From contig NW_019775909.1 of NCBI RefSeq assembly GCF_001039355.2, positions 94,066 through 140,122 of the forward strand: a stretch of DNA of 46,057 nucleotides, read 5' to 3'. This DNA comes from Lingula anatina. Lineage: Eukaryota; Brachiopoda; Lingulata; Lingulida; Lingulidae. Below are positions 1 to 13,100 of this stretch, one piece after another. Under the pieces are notes generated by a model that was not told the DNA's origin, searched no databases, and saw only the letters and a list, made by a program, of their open reading frames with translations. Numbering within the stretch: position 1 is the first letter of the stretch; each line of letters starts with the position of its first letter. The position numbers were made by a program, and so were the translations under genes.

Positions 1-910
1 ACAACAGACACCACTCCTGTTATCTCTTTCTTTTCACTTATCTCACTCTAAAGACCAATTATGCCATGGACATGATGGCCTAAGATGTCTGGGGAGAGTG
101 GGATATCTGGTACTTCTCTCTCTGGTACTTCTCTCTTTGGTTTGTTCTTTCACTGTGCCAGAATGCACAAGCAATCTATGTACATCTCTACAGGTATATG
201 AGTGTGGTACCTTTCCAATTGTCTTTCTGATACTTTTATTTGTCATTCATTATTTTAGTCAGGACATAGTCTATGCACCTTAAGTTTTAATCTTGTTGTT
301 AATTTACTCAAAAAGAAAGGGAAACTACCCAAGGATTTTGATAAAAGAGAGAAGTTGATAAAACCGTGGCAGACAGTCTTCCGGGTCTTCCAGAAGACAG
401 GCAGAATTTTTAAGTTTACATAGATGGGCATCTAATTCAATCTGTAAAAAGACAATCAAAATTGGAGGATGGGTCAACAAAGATAATTTGGAAGACTGTC
501 AGAAAATATTTTCAAATCTGACCCCGTAAAAGACTATGATCTTAGTTTAGCCTGAAAAGCTGAGAAAGACGGTATGCATCCTTTTCTCCTTAAATAGTTT
601 GAAATCCATTGAAAAGGATTTTAAAACCTCAATTTTCCTCATCAGTGAGAAAGAGGGGGGTCACATGAATGTATACATCTGCACATGTACATGTATAATT
701 GACAATGATACACGGCACAGCAGGACAGGGTAGGTTCAATGAAGTGTGAATAACCATACAATCAATACCATGGGTGAAATTTGTAAAAACTGAAAATCCT
801 GAACACACACATTTGCAATTCCTCATGGCATGTAGACTTTAAAAAAAAAGGTCAAAATGAAGATGGAAAATCCTGAAATTTTCCCTCATGTAATACAGAC
901 TGGTACTCAC
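1..910. other. Left-edge region, no gene recognised
   Basis: This should be intron, or the last exons, of the HIVEP gene. I found no exon continuing phase 2 with family character. Small ORFs at 43-246 and 629-826 are low-complexity or AT-rich and have no supporting splice sites. Confidence 0.6.
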
Positions 911-1158
911 TTGGGCGTACTCCCCACGCTACTCTCAGATTCCACTCTCTTCCGTGGCCTCTTCACTACTCCCATCTTCCTCTCATGCTGTCTTCCTCGC
1001 ACATCCTCATCCTCACGCTCCTCATCAATGAGGAGACCATCGCAATCACTGGAGTCCTCATCTTCCTCCTCCTCGTCGCTCTCATCCTCCTCGTCATTGT
1101 CTGTACCGTCCTCATCTGAACCGTTCTCCTCTTCAATGATTTTACTTTCTTTGGAAAT
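911..1158 (-). CDS. HIVEP: HIVEP coding exon 7 (acidic region after ZAS2)
   Basis: A 248-nt exon between acceptor CTATTTTTCAG and donor AA/GTGAGT. It enters in phase 0 directly after the codons for KQIE and encodes a run of Asp, Glu and Ser (NDEEDESDEEEEDEDSSD), then a basic stretch (KRPRKRVE) ending near VGSTP. An acidic block just after the second finger pair is standard for HIVEP proteins. It leaves in phase 2, so the coding sequence continues. The + strand reading is a serine-rich shadow of this exon. Confidence 0.9.
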
Positions 1159-4100
1159 CTGAAAAATAGATAAAAATGAACATGTGGTCTTTTTTTGTTC
1201 TTCGTGATCCCAAAGTTTTCAGCAAGAACACATTTCCCTTAGTTCAGTTTTGAGTTCTAAAGAGTTTTCAATTTAAGTAACATCACAATAAAGCACTAAG
1301 TGCATAGTTTCATGACCTTTAGGAAACAAAGCTGGAGCAAAATTGCTAACCATAAACTTGAAATCAAATCCCCCAATAGACTGAAAAATGGGTCAAAGGA
1401 TATATTCAAGGAAAATGAAAACCTCCACAAATGATTTCAGATCGGACTTCTTCAGTAACTTTTCCCATGTTTTCATCAAGGAGATATTTCACCTTAATTT
1501 TCCTAACATTTTTATGAGTGCCACACCCACACAAATGCACTAACTGGCCCTAAAACCTAGCAGGTTCAAGTTGTGATTATTTTAAGACTTTACATTAAAG
1601 ACAGTGGTAAAGGTCTCTAGAGTCTGCAATATGGGGGCATAATGGTGACTTAAGAAATCCTTTGCACAGGACCCTTGAGAGTACAATACACTGTGATATG
1701 GACATAGAACTACATCAAAATGTAAATTACAATTCACCTAGATGTGTTGTTCAAAAGGAAAAATTCATTTAAAAAACATAAGTGTCCAGTGTGAGACTTA
1801 ATATATTTTGTCTTTAGATTAGTACTATGTTGTATAAGGAAACTGTTACTGACCTCAATCTGTTTGGCCAGTGCCCTGGGGTCAATCTGCGAGTCGTCCA
1901 CGGTGACCGGGACAGGGACAATGCCCAGCTCCATGCACTTCTTATGGTGTGTCTTAGACTTCATGTGTTTGGTCAGGTTCCCCTTGGTCTTGAACGAGAA
2001 GTTGCAATGGCGGCAGTGATAGGGACGGAAATCTGTGTGCGTCCGAATATGCTTCTTCAGCATGCTGGGTTTCTTGCAGCGAATTCCGCATTCTTCGCAC
2101 ACATATTTCCCTCTGCCTCTTCCCCGGATGTACACATACTCCTCCTTGGACACGTAGCCACCAGTGAATGACTTGTTGGAGCTAGCAGGGGTCAGGGTCA
2201 TGTCAAGGTCACCAGAATGCCCAGAATGTCCACTACTGAGGCTTTGTGATGAGGACTCTGACGTCTCTGACTTGACAGGTGTGGTGACCTCCATCTTAAT
2301 TTCAACTGTATCACCAGTGGAATCTCTACCAGTGTCCAAATCTCCATTTCTCTTCATAGGAGTATCAGCAGTCACAGCCTTTACCAGCTTATCTTGCTGA
2401 AGTGTCTCCCCCTGGTTTTCAGGCTGAGTTTTATGTGTATCTATGGTTTGTGGAGTCAGTTGACTGTGCTGTGACAGTGTCTCCACCTGTTGTGTCATCC
2501 CCTCTCTCTGCTTGCTGTAGAAGTTCCAGTAACTGGAATGTGTTAGCAACCCCTTCTTTGGTTCTGACAGTGCAGATATCATGAAAGTCGGAGTGGAGAT
2601 AATCCACTGACGTGAGTCATATAAAGCAAGCATTTGAGCAGTAGTGAGGCCTGCAGGGATAGGATTGATGGAGGCCGTCTGCCAGTTGGAGTACATGGAT
2701 ATTTTCTTATGTCCCTGTTTCACGTACATTGGTTGTGGTCGCTGTACGCAGCAGAAGCTGGTGTGTGTGTCTGCCCGCAGACTGGGGTAACTGTGACCCA
2801 GTAACACAAGAAGTAAGTTAGCAGCCTGTGGAGATGACTTCTTGGGGCTGTCTTCTCCACAGGTGCCCTCTGTTGGTGACCTTATCACTGACCTCTGACC
2901 TGATGTGGTGCCCTCTACTGGTGACATCTGACCTGTCACTGGGGTAGTAGGAGTAACTGGGGTGCCCGCGTTAGAAATCTTCACAGGTGACCTTTGACCT
3001 GTAATTGGTGACTTCTGACCTGTCACCTGTGACCTCTGACCTGCAGCGGCTCCTGGAGACAGAGAATGTAATTCTGCTGTTGCTGAATCAGGGCGCCATC
3101 GTGCACGGCCTATAGGCGGCATCATCATAGCTTGGGGTAGCAATGGGGGATGAGCCACAGGCGTCGTTAGAGGAAGTGCAGGAAACGACAACTGGTTGCC
3201 GCTATTTGTCGCAATGTTTAAAGAACTCATGTTAGGAGATGAAGAGACAGATCTCACAGAAGTGCTCTCACCGCCCTGTACTAACCGTCCAGCACGGAGG
3301 GGCATGAGCCCTGCCTGAGCCAGAGGAATCATGGGACTGGCCACCTGGGACACACTGTTCAGTCTCCGTCTCTGTGAAGACAGTGGACCTGCACTGACCA
3401 GAATGGAGTCTGTAATAGAATCATCTCTGCTGTCAGTCCCTGGGCAATGTTTACTGCGGCTATGTTCTATGACCTTAGTTAATCTTGTATTGTCACTAGT
3501 ATTGCCCTTGTTACCGTCTGAAGTTACTGAATCAGAAGAAAATGACAATGGAAGGGTTTTTGAACCATGTCCCATTAAAGATGACACTGCATGTATCTTT
3601 GGTGCCTCAGGTGGCAGTGGACATGTCAAGGTACTGACAACTTTGGTTGGTGTTGGAGTATTATTGGCACTTTTATCACCTTCTTGTGATAGCATTCTTT
3701 CAACACTCATCGACCTTCGCATTAAAAGTTTTCCCTTCAACCTAAGCTTCCACAGAGCTTGCGGAGTCCCTTCTCCCGTGTTGGGTGTAACAGGAGAGCT
3801 TGTGTTACTTGCTATCCCAGCATCCCTTGCAACCTGTGCCAGTGCTATATTAAGCGGCGGAGGACGTGTCCCTTCTTTGGAATCCTGGCGCGCTATTGTA
3901 GCTGTGACACCTGTAGTGTCCACCGACTTTATAACACATCCCTGACCTTCACCTTGAACACAGGACTGCCCAATCAGATTCACACCACACCCGCCACTAG
4001 AGGGAGCCACTGATATCTGTAATGGCCCATTTATTTTATTTCCATCCTTGTCCTTTGGTTTATTCTTAGAACCTTTAGGTCTTCCCTTTTTCCTGGGTGC

Positions 4101-7100
4101 ACTTCCATCGGCAACACCAGAATCCTCACCAGATGGCACTGCTGTGGTACTGGTGGCTGATGCTGCAGGTGCCGAGGTAGACACAGGGGGTACGATGCCC
4201 TGAGTTGGAGTAATTTCTGGAAAAAACCGTTGAATTATTGCCCTTTCTCTGGCCACCCTCTGTTCAGAGGCAAGAGTGGCATCTCTCCCTTGTTCTCCCA
4301 AACTCACAAGTCCCATGCTCCCAGGAATGCCGCCATCTTGGGGCATGCTGGCACCTGTGCAGTAGTTGCCTCGGTGCATGGCCAGGGTCTCTGGCTTACG
4401 GAATGAAGTGTTGCAGCCTGTGCAGTGATAGGGCCCAAAGCTGTCCAGAGGGGTGTGTACTCCACTGCTGGTCACGTCCTCCCCCAATGGCTGGACTGGC
4501 ACTGTGGTACCACTCTGCCGTATGCTGGACGCCACCCAATGGGCCGCCGTGTTCCTGCCCTTGAGAAGAAGGTCCTTGATAACACTCCCCTGTGAGGGGT
4601 CTGGACTCATAACACCACCACCACCACCACCACCACTGGTGACTACAGAGTCGGAATTATTAGTAGAACTCACACTGACAGCGACTGAAACTGGGCGATG
4701 CTGCTCTGACACATGACCTTGAACATGGCTGGAGCATATAACTTGTGGTTTTGTCATCTGACCTTTCCTTAGTGAATCTGGAGTAACCTGAATCTGGGTC
4801 ATCACTTGACTTTGACACGATTCAGCCATGAAATGACCTTGGGCTTCAGTATTCATATTTTGACCTTGACCCTGTCCTAGTGCACTCTTGGCTGTCTGTA
4901 ACAGAGCAGGAGTGACCAATCCTGGCTGAGCTATCATTGAGCTTAGGAGAGATGGGGATCCTGCTGCCTGCTTGGTTAAATACACACTCGCAGAAGGAAG
5001 AACTGTTGATTGACACTCGGATAATGAAGACACCCTTCCTCCCACCTGACTAATCACTACATTGGTCCCTTCTGATTGGTTGGCTGACACCATGCATCCT
5101 CCTGATTGGTTGGTTGACACCACGCCCCCTCCTGATTGGCAGGATACCACAGATTTCCCCAGTTTAATCTGAATTTTGATCTCCTGTGGCGTTGTGGAGA
5201 GAACATCAGATGTGTGTGTCTCAGCGCCACTCCTGCCTGCAGTCTCCATAGTCTGGAGGAGGTTCTGCTGTATCTGTTGAGGATCCAGCAAACTGGGCGC
5301 TCCATGAGAATGCTTGCCTTGAGGGTCAGGTTGACCCAGTTTGTCCGGAGGTCGCCCCAAGGCCCCGCCCACCCCTAAAAAATGATGTGGTTCCAGGGTT
5401 TGGGGAGGGTTTCCAGTGGGAGGTTTAGCTAATGGGGCACTGGGTGCCGTGGTGCCGTTTGAGGAAGGTGGAATGTGAGTTGGTGTATTCAGACCTAGGG
5501 GGTGTGTCCCTGGCTGTATGTGGACCACCCTGGGGGAGCCCGCTCCAGCCATCTGACTGGAAGTAGACACTGAGAGAGGATGAGCCCCTCCCTGCAGCTG
5601 TAACACCCTGGGGGAACTAGACCCCAGGGGGGTGGACCCCCCACTTTTAGACACACTATTTTGTCGGGATATCTTTGGGCGTGGCCCTTCCACCATTGGT
5701 TGGTTAACAATCTCCTGATTGGCCGCCATAAGCTGAGTAATTCGCTCGCTGAGCATTTCTGGTGTCATGTTTTTGTGGTCCACCGGCCTTGAAGCTTTAG
5801 GGTCCTTACCGGCTGCAGGCAGGATCTCTGTGATCTGAGACTCTGACACAGCATATGTGGTGTCAAGATTGGACTCTGGTAATGAAGAACTGGAGTCTTG
5901 TCTGATTGTGTTAGAGGAGTCCTGCCTGATTGTGTTGGGTGTGCTTCTGCCACTCCCCCCACTTCCTGGTTTTTGAGCAACTTGAATTGTGACTTTCACA
6001 GTTTTATCTGGTAATGTTTCCACTGAACTTGTGAGCAATTTCTCGGCAGCTTTCTCCCCACTGTCAAGTCCTCCTGCAGCAGTGGGCTGACTTATTAAAT
6101 GTTCAGAGTTCCCCATACTGTTCACAGAGTCATTCTCATATTTCAAAAAAGTTTTTTCAATTTTCTGATAATTTGTCCCACCTGCACTCTGTGGGATATA
6201 CACATTATACTGCATCTCCAGACCTTCACCAGATGGCAGTGCATTTGCCAAGACAGTCTGGGGTGAAGGTTTTCCAGGGTTCACAATGTCATAGTACTGC
6301 CTCTCTGTCATGACCACCCGGGTGGACAGAGAAGGGTTGCTAGAGTTCATTAACTTGACCTCTGACCTTTGACCCGTCAAATTGTCATTTCCAGGCTTGT
6401 GACCTGACATAACTTCATTTCCCTGACTGGACCAACTCCGACCCAGCGGAATGCTCTGCTGTGTTCCTGCCGCGGCGGCAACTGCGGCCCTGTGCTGCTG
6501 AATCATCTGCTGCAGCCTCTCTTTGGCACTGGTTTCCACGGGGACACCTGACGTCAGCCCAGAAACTCTTGTCTCTGATATCGAAGTCTCGCTGGTTGTA
6601 CTGGTATCCAGGCTATCATCTCCAGCAGAGTCACCTTCAGAATCACTCTCCACTTCATCACTTTCAATGTTGTCATCCTCCATGTTGTCTCCATCCTCTA
6701 ATTTCATCCCGTCTCCAGACGGAGGAGCATTGCCTGCTTTGACCAGGTGTGAGCGGGACTTGCAGTGCTTGTAGAGGTTACTTTTTGTCTTGAAGGAGAA
6801 GCCACACGGCACACAAGGGTACGGTCTCTCTCCTGTGTGTGCCCGGATATGTTTCTGTAGCACGCTGGGTTTGGCACATCCACGGCCACAGTATGGACAG
6901 ATATGTTTACCAGGTTTGGGAGGGTGCTTTCTCTTCCTGCCTGGACCTATCCTGGGCGTCTCTGGGAAAGGAAGAAATGAAAGTCTTACAGTGAATCAGA
7001 CATGATTTTATTTGCAGGGTGGTCCATAAGAAAAGAGTGATTTTACTTTCCACCTCAATTTTGAATAGGTCATTTTTTATAGACCACCCTGTGGCTGACA

Positions 7101-10100
7101 ATGCCAGGAATCTGAATTCTTATCTCTGTTTAAGAACCATATAATGATAAATTATGTTAAGTAAACTTCCATCTTTAGAATCTGTAAAACACTTCCACAG
7201 TGCTTCATTTAGTAGACAATGTCAGGAATATGAACTCTTTCCTACACACACAGATTCCCATCCATCACTGTGCTGCTTGTGACAAATTAAGAGCTTATTC
7301 TCGGCAGTGTAAAAGTCACATATCATCATAGACTAGTTACCTAGAGCTGGCGGGAGACCAGGGCCAGGAGACTGCCCCAGGGGGACCATGGGACGGATCC
7401 CTATGATGTCATTCCTGGGGTGTCCAGGGGGAGCCAGGGGGGTCCCTTGCTCATCTGCAGTGTGTTTGGTGTAGATCAGCTTCAGCCCCTGCTGTTCCAG
7501 GGTCTCTGACTTCAGCTCGTATTTCTCTACGCCTCTTTCTCCTGTCTGTATTTTTACAACCTAGAAAAATGTAATATTGAAAATATGGTTTTAAGTGTGT
7601 CTAAAACTGTAGTGTAAGACCTGCAACCCATGACTGCTCTTTTAAGACAAATATGCTTCAAAACATGAACTGTATCAGCAATGACAATATTGACAAAACA
7701 GCCAACATACATACATATATGCTTTTAAAATAGAAGTTCTTATAATAATTCACAATCCTGACAAGCTCATCATATATTTGTACTACACATGATACGAAAT
7801 AATGACCAAAGATCTAAGTGGGTCAGTACAAAAAAATCCTTAAATCCAGGAATCCTTTGACTTAGAGTATCCCAAATCTAGGATCCTTAAAGTACCCTGG
7901 ACATTTAGTCTCAGGGTCGTTCTACTGGACAAGGGTCACTCTTACCTGCTGGACGCTGGTGGACACTGGAGGGGGCATGGTGGCCGGAATGCTGGAGTTG
8001 GTGGATGCTGCGTCCACAATCAACTTGGCCTGAATGGCGCTGACCACTGGTCTCTGGTTCATCAGAGGGTTGGCCGCTTGACCTGTGAGCCCTTTGGCAA
8101 TAGTACCACTCACTTGTTGCAGCTGAGGGGGCTGCTGGCTGACAGATTGTGTTAGTTGAGCTGGTTGTGCTGGCTGTGATCCTAATGCTGATTGTGTTTG
8201 CTGAGCCCCACCTTGAGCAGGAGATTGTGTTGCTGGTTGAGACTGTGGTGAGGAGTCAGTCTGAATGTCCTGGCTTTGTTTCACTTTCTGTAGCTCAGAT
8301 CCCGTCACCTCCAGCAGGGCTTCCAGTGACAGGTTCCTCTTTTCCAGACTGCCTGGGGAGGGGGCCTTCCCTCTTCTGCTTGGTCGAACCCGCTTTCCAT
8401 CACTCTTAGGGGGTCTCCCTTTCTTTGGCAGGGTGGGAACAACTGCAAATGTTTTAAGAACTACTTTCACAAAACATTAAAGAAGTATTGCCACTTACTC
8501 TCACAAAGACAATGAAATAATAGTTCCAATCATTTCAAGCAATTTTTACTACAATAAAAACCAACTTAAACTTACAGGAATACTAAAACTGTGACAGCTC
8601 TTGTGGAAGAGTCACCTGGTAAACACCTACCTTTCACTGCCTGACACCCATCTTCCGCCAGGTATACGACAGAGGTTGCCTTGGTGACAGGACTTTCTTG
8701 GGCGGCTTCTATTACATCCACATCGCCTGGTGTGACAGCCTTTTCTGTTTCTTTCTTCACAGCTCTTCTTCTCCTGGTGCCCATACCTACAAGACATTTC
8801 AGTCTTAAATACAATGTTTCCACATCATCTGTCTTTGTCATGTTTTTTCAAATTTCAATTTCACTTCTATTTCTTTAAAAGTCTATCAGAACAAAGAAAT
8901 AAATAAATCATTAAATTAATTAATTAATATTTAAAAAAAAATAAAATAAACTGCTTGTTAACTGAAAATCTCAATCTTAAAATGCAATGATTTCTAAATG
9001 GTTGTCTTTTTCATCTCAGAAAACTACTCTTTCAATCTACCGAACCCCAAAGTTTATGTACCACAAGGTTTGTTTTTTTTTTTTATATTCAACATCAATT
9101 TCAGTAGCATCATTAAATTATTGTTACAGTAAGATAAAACTAAATCAACTGGGACACAAAGCAAAATGGCACAAAATGTTGCCCACATTTATCTGTTTTA
9201 TTTATCAATTTATTTTATTAAATAATAAATTGGCTTTTACCTGAAGTGACCTCTGTCTTGCTGACCTTTGACCCTGGGCCCTCCAGGTCAACCTGACCTT
9301 GAACATCTGAGTCAGACTCTGAAATGTAATAAAAAAACACTGTTTTTTTGTCTTTTCTTACTCACAGAATTACAGCCAGGGTCTTTTTAATATCTTGCTG
9401 GCAACAGTATAACTTCATGAACAGCATATATGTCATTTCCATGTTGTATTTTTAACATGTAGTATGGAGAATCAGTGAGAGATGCTATCAAAAGATAATG
9501 AATACTTCATAACCAGCTGAAAAATTAAAAGCAGGCCTTTATTGCTTCAAAAATGGATCTTAGTTCGAGAATGAATATCATTAAATAAGATCCTGGTGTC
9601 AATGTTTTCATTCTATTCCTTCTGAAATGTACAAGAACACACTTCAATCTTTTGGTGAACTGTTATGCATTTAAAACTCAATAATTTAATCAGAACTGGT
9701 GTAAAACATCAAATTCGATTGCAGGGGCAGGTTGAGCAACTGACTTAGGAGTAGACAATTTTTTTTTCTTATTTTCATCCTAACTTATGACAAGAATAAC
9801 AGAGCTGTTATAGTGGACAAATACTAGTACACCTATTAAATAGTGACTGGGGGCATAAATCACATCTTGACATGAGGTTGTCTGTATTGTCTCTACTCTT
9901 TCATGCTGTCAAGGGTTTGCTGAGGATATCAATGACAGCTGTCTCTTGGGATAACTACCTCTGCATAAATTATTAGAACTTATCATTCACATACAGTATA
10001 TCCATCTGTCACTGTGGAAGTGTGGACTGCATTATAAGCCCTTAGTTCACAAGGCTTAAAGATATTGTCAGGTGCCAATGGGGTAGTCTTCTGCAATCAT

Positions 10101-13100
10101 ATATATTGATGATAATATGTGTATTCTATTCTAGTGACATTGGCACCTCCCTCACTACATATGCACTGCACAAATAGACCCGTGACTCACAGGGCAGCTG
10201 TAATTATAATCACAGGTGTGGGCACTAAGTAACACATTAAACCCTTTGCTGTGTATCCAACCTCTGATCTTAAGGGTAACAGCATATCACAATCAACAAT
10301 AAACTCCCTTGCTGTGTATCCAACCTCTGACCTTCAGGGTAACAGTTATCACAATTAACAATAAACTCCCTTGCTGTGTATCAAACACACCCTCTGACCT
10401 TCAGGGTGACAGTTTATCTCAATCACAATCATAACACGAGGCTCAGAGAGGCGTAACTGCCCGCAGGTTATGCACCACCTACTATAGCTTAGGCACAGAA
10501 ATATAGCTACAGGTTATATCGAGTTTTCAATTTTAGCAAGATATCTGACGTAACTGTGAAAATGTACCTTCTGACCCCGAATTGAAGAATACAAGGGAAA
10601 CCTTAGATATGACTGTATACCATTTCATTAATGCATGCTTCTCTTAAAGTTTATGAAATGCAGTCAAAATAAAATCATTTTTAGCAAATATTAATGCAAA
10701 AACCATACTTGACCTTGAAATCTGGATCAAAGGTCAAACCAAAAGGTCAGATTTGAATAAGACTTCTTTTTCCACTTCTGTATTAACTTTACTGACTTTT
10801 AATTCAGTTAATTTTGAAAGTCTCTTACAAACATGCACTGCTTTGATCATCACATACAAATGCAAAGATCATCCCCAAAATCTGATCGGATTCAGTTGAG
10901 ATAATATGGGGCCCCCTGAAGTGAATGATAGGCCCCTGTGGTGTATAATGAATAACACTGAGAAGGCTTTGTATCAGGCAGATGAGGCAGGACAAGGCAG
11001 GGCAAGTGCCAGGTAAAATCCAAGGTGCTTCCAGCATTCCCCCCCCCCCCCCCCCAGTGGTACAGCTATCTCCATTGCTAGTCTAGCCCCCTCAGAATGA
11101 CTGAAAATTGTAATCATAAGCCATTTTTAATATTTAGCACAATTCATTCCTGTACCATTGATTTTCCCTGCATACAGCGTGCAAACCAGAAGGAGCTCTT
11201 CCCGTTAGTCTGCTAGAAAATCAATTCACAATACCCTGGATGTGTTGATTTGAGGAAAATAATGCTTCCACACATGTATGCATTGGTCATTGGATAAATA
11301 ACTGTTCAGGTAAAGTTTTGAACAGACAGTCAGCTAAGACACTCTTCAGGGGTAAATCCAGACAGATTTTTGACACTTTTCCAAAATATCCTCCATTATG
11401 TACCATCCTCCATTTTTGACACTCAGTCTTCCCACAGAGAAAATTAGATGTCCATCAATGTAAACTCAAAAAATTTTAATCATGGGATTGTAATCATGAT
11501 GGTGCCTGCACAGCACGCATCAACCCTGATCAAAGAAAGCCCCATCTCCGTCTTGTGCCTTTTTAATATTTTTCTAATAATTTCTACCACATGAGTTGGG
11601 ACAGGTGAGATAACTCTACTACCATCAGACATGAGACGAGTTAAAAAAAAAAAAAAAAACTCTGAACATTTCTCCCCCCTCCCATCAGAAATGAATTAAA
11701 AAATGTGGAATTCCACATTTCCACAGAAAAGCTCACCTTTGCTACCACAGCAATAAGCTCCACTGTTATGTCACTGTAGTGTCAAACAACCATATTTGCT
11801 GTGTAGAGATGTATTCACAATGAAGCTATCAGACTAGATAGATCAATCCAACTCTGTGGGGACTCTCACTGAATGCAATCAGAATGACACACCTCCTTAA
11901 GCAGCTAGGGGGATTAACTTTAGGCTGTATTCCCAGAGCTTTTAGATCGATCTATCCCCGCGGGGAGTCTCACTAGATTACTGTCAGTTTTTAACTTTAG
12001 TTAATTAACTTTAGTTAATTACCCCCTTACAGCTTGTAGTAGGCGGGACCAACATTTAAGCCGGATTATCTGACAGTAATCTAGTGAGACTCCCCGCGGG
12101 GATAGATCGATCTAAAATCTATGGGAATAGAGCCATACACCCCATTCTCATAGATCGACCTACATTGGATCGACCTAACTCCCTGGGGGTTCACGCTAAA
12201 TAGCTGTCAGCCGGGCGGACACGAAAGTTAATTACCCCTTAAAGCTTGTAGTAGGCGGGGACGGACACTTAAGGGGGATTATCTGACAGTAATCTAGTGA
12301 GACTCCCCGCGGTGATAGATCGATCTAAAAGTTGTGAGAACAGAGCCATAGTTTCACTGCCTGTAACATGGTCAAATGGTTGATGGATGTCTCGGGTGAT
12401 TTAACAAGTCATAAAATGTTTACTAGTAAGCTGTTAACAAGTCATTTAGTCAAACTGTAGACAGATGTTCTAGATAGCATATATTTTAACAAGTAGATAC
12501 AAATGGGCTTACTACAGTGTACAAATCACACAATGATGTAGAACTTTATGTTTCCTGAAATCAACTGCAAAATGAATGATCTCCACATTTATTTCTCTGG
12601 ATGGAATCTTCCATGACAGCTTGTGTAAACCAGCCCAGGGTACACCTGACTTAACTCTAATGAACATATGATACAACATCTTCTCTTTACATACTAATAA
12701 ACTAGATGAAACACAATCACTAATTTAAGTACATCAACGGGAGTTCTACAGCAAGAGATACTGAAAACAATTGGGATAAATGCAAGAAGAGACCTATAAC
12801 ACAATGAAGCTGAGGCTGATTTTAACTTTAATTAGGAAGGGAACCTATGACAGAAATTATTCAATCCTTTTAAAGCTCAAAGCATCCTGCAGAACTTGAT
12901 AACAGTTTATTTTTAGATCCACTTTATATGATTTTAACTTGGACACCTAAACAATTTTACCAAATTTTGAAATAATTTAATTAACAATAGGATGTTTCTA
13001 AAAAGTAAGTTTGCTATGAAATCAGGATTATGATATGCTAAAAAAAATTTATTCTTCTAAAACTAGGAGTACTAGTACTAGCAAGTGCTTTAATATTAAT

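Noticed and set aside
857-1162. Serine-rich + strand ORF of 101 codons
   Set aside because: It is the reverse reading of the acidic HIVEP exon 7: GAN/GAG codons become serine codons. The minus-strand exon has fitting splice sites and phase.
1827-6774. Many + strand ORFs of 60-204 codons opposite the HIVEP exon (for example 3331-3945)
   Set aside because: They are antisense shadows of a GC-richer coding exon. They have no domain character, while the minus strand has clear zinc fingers.
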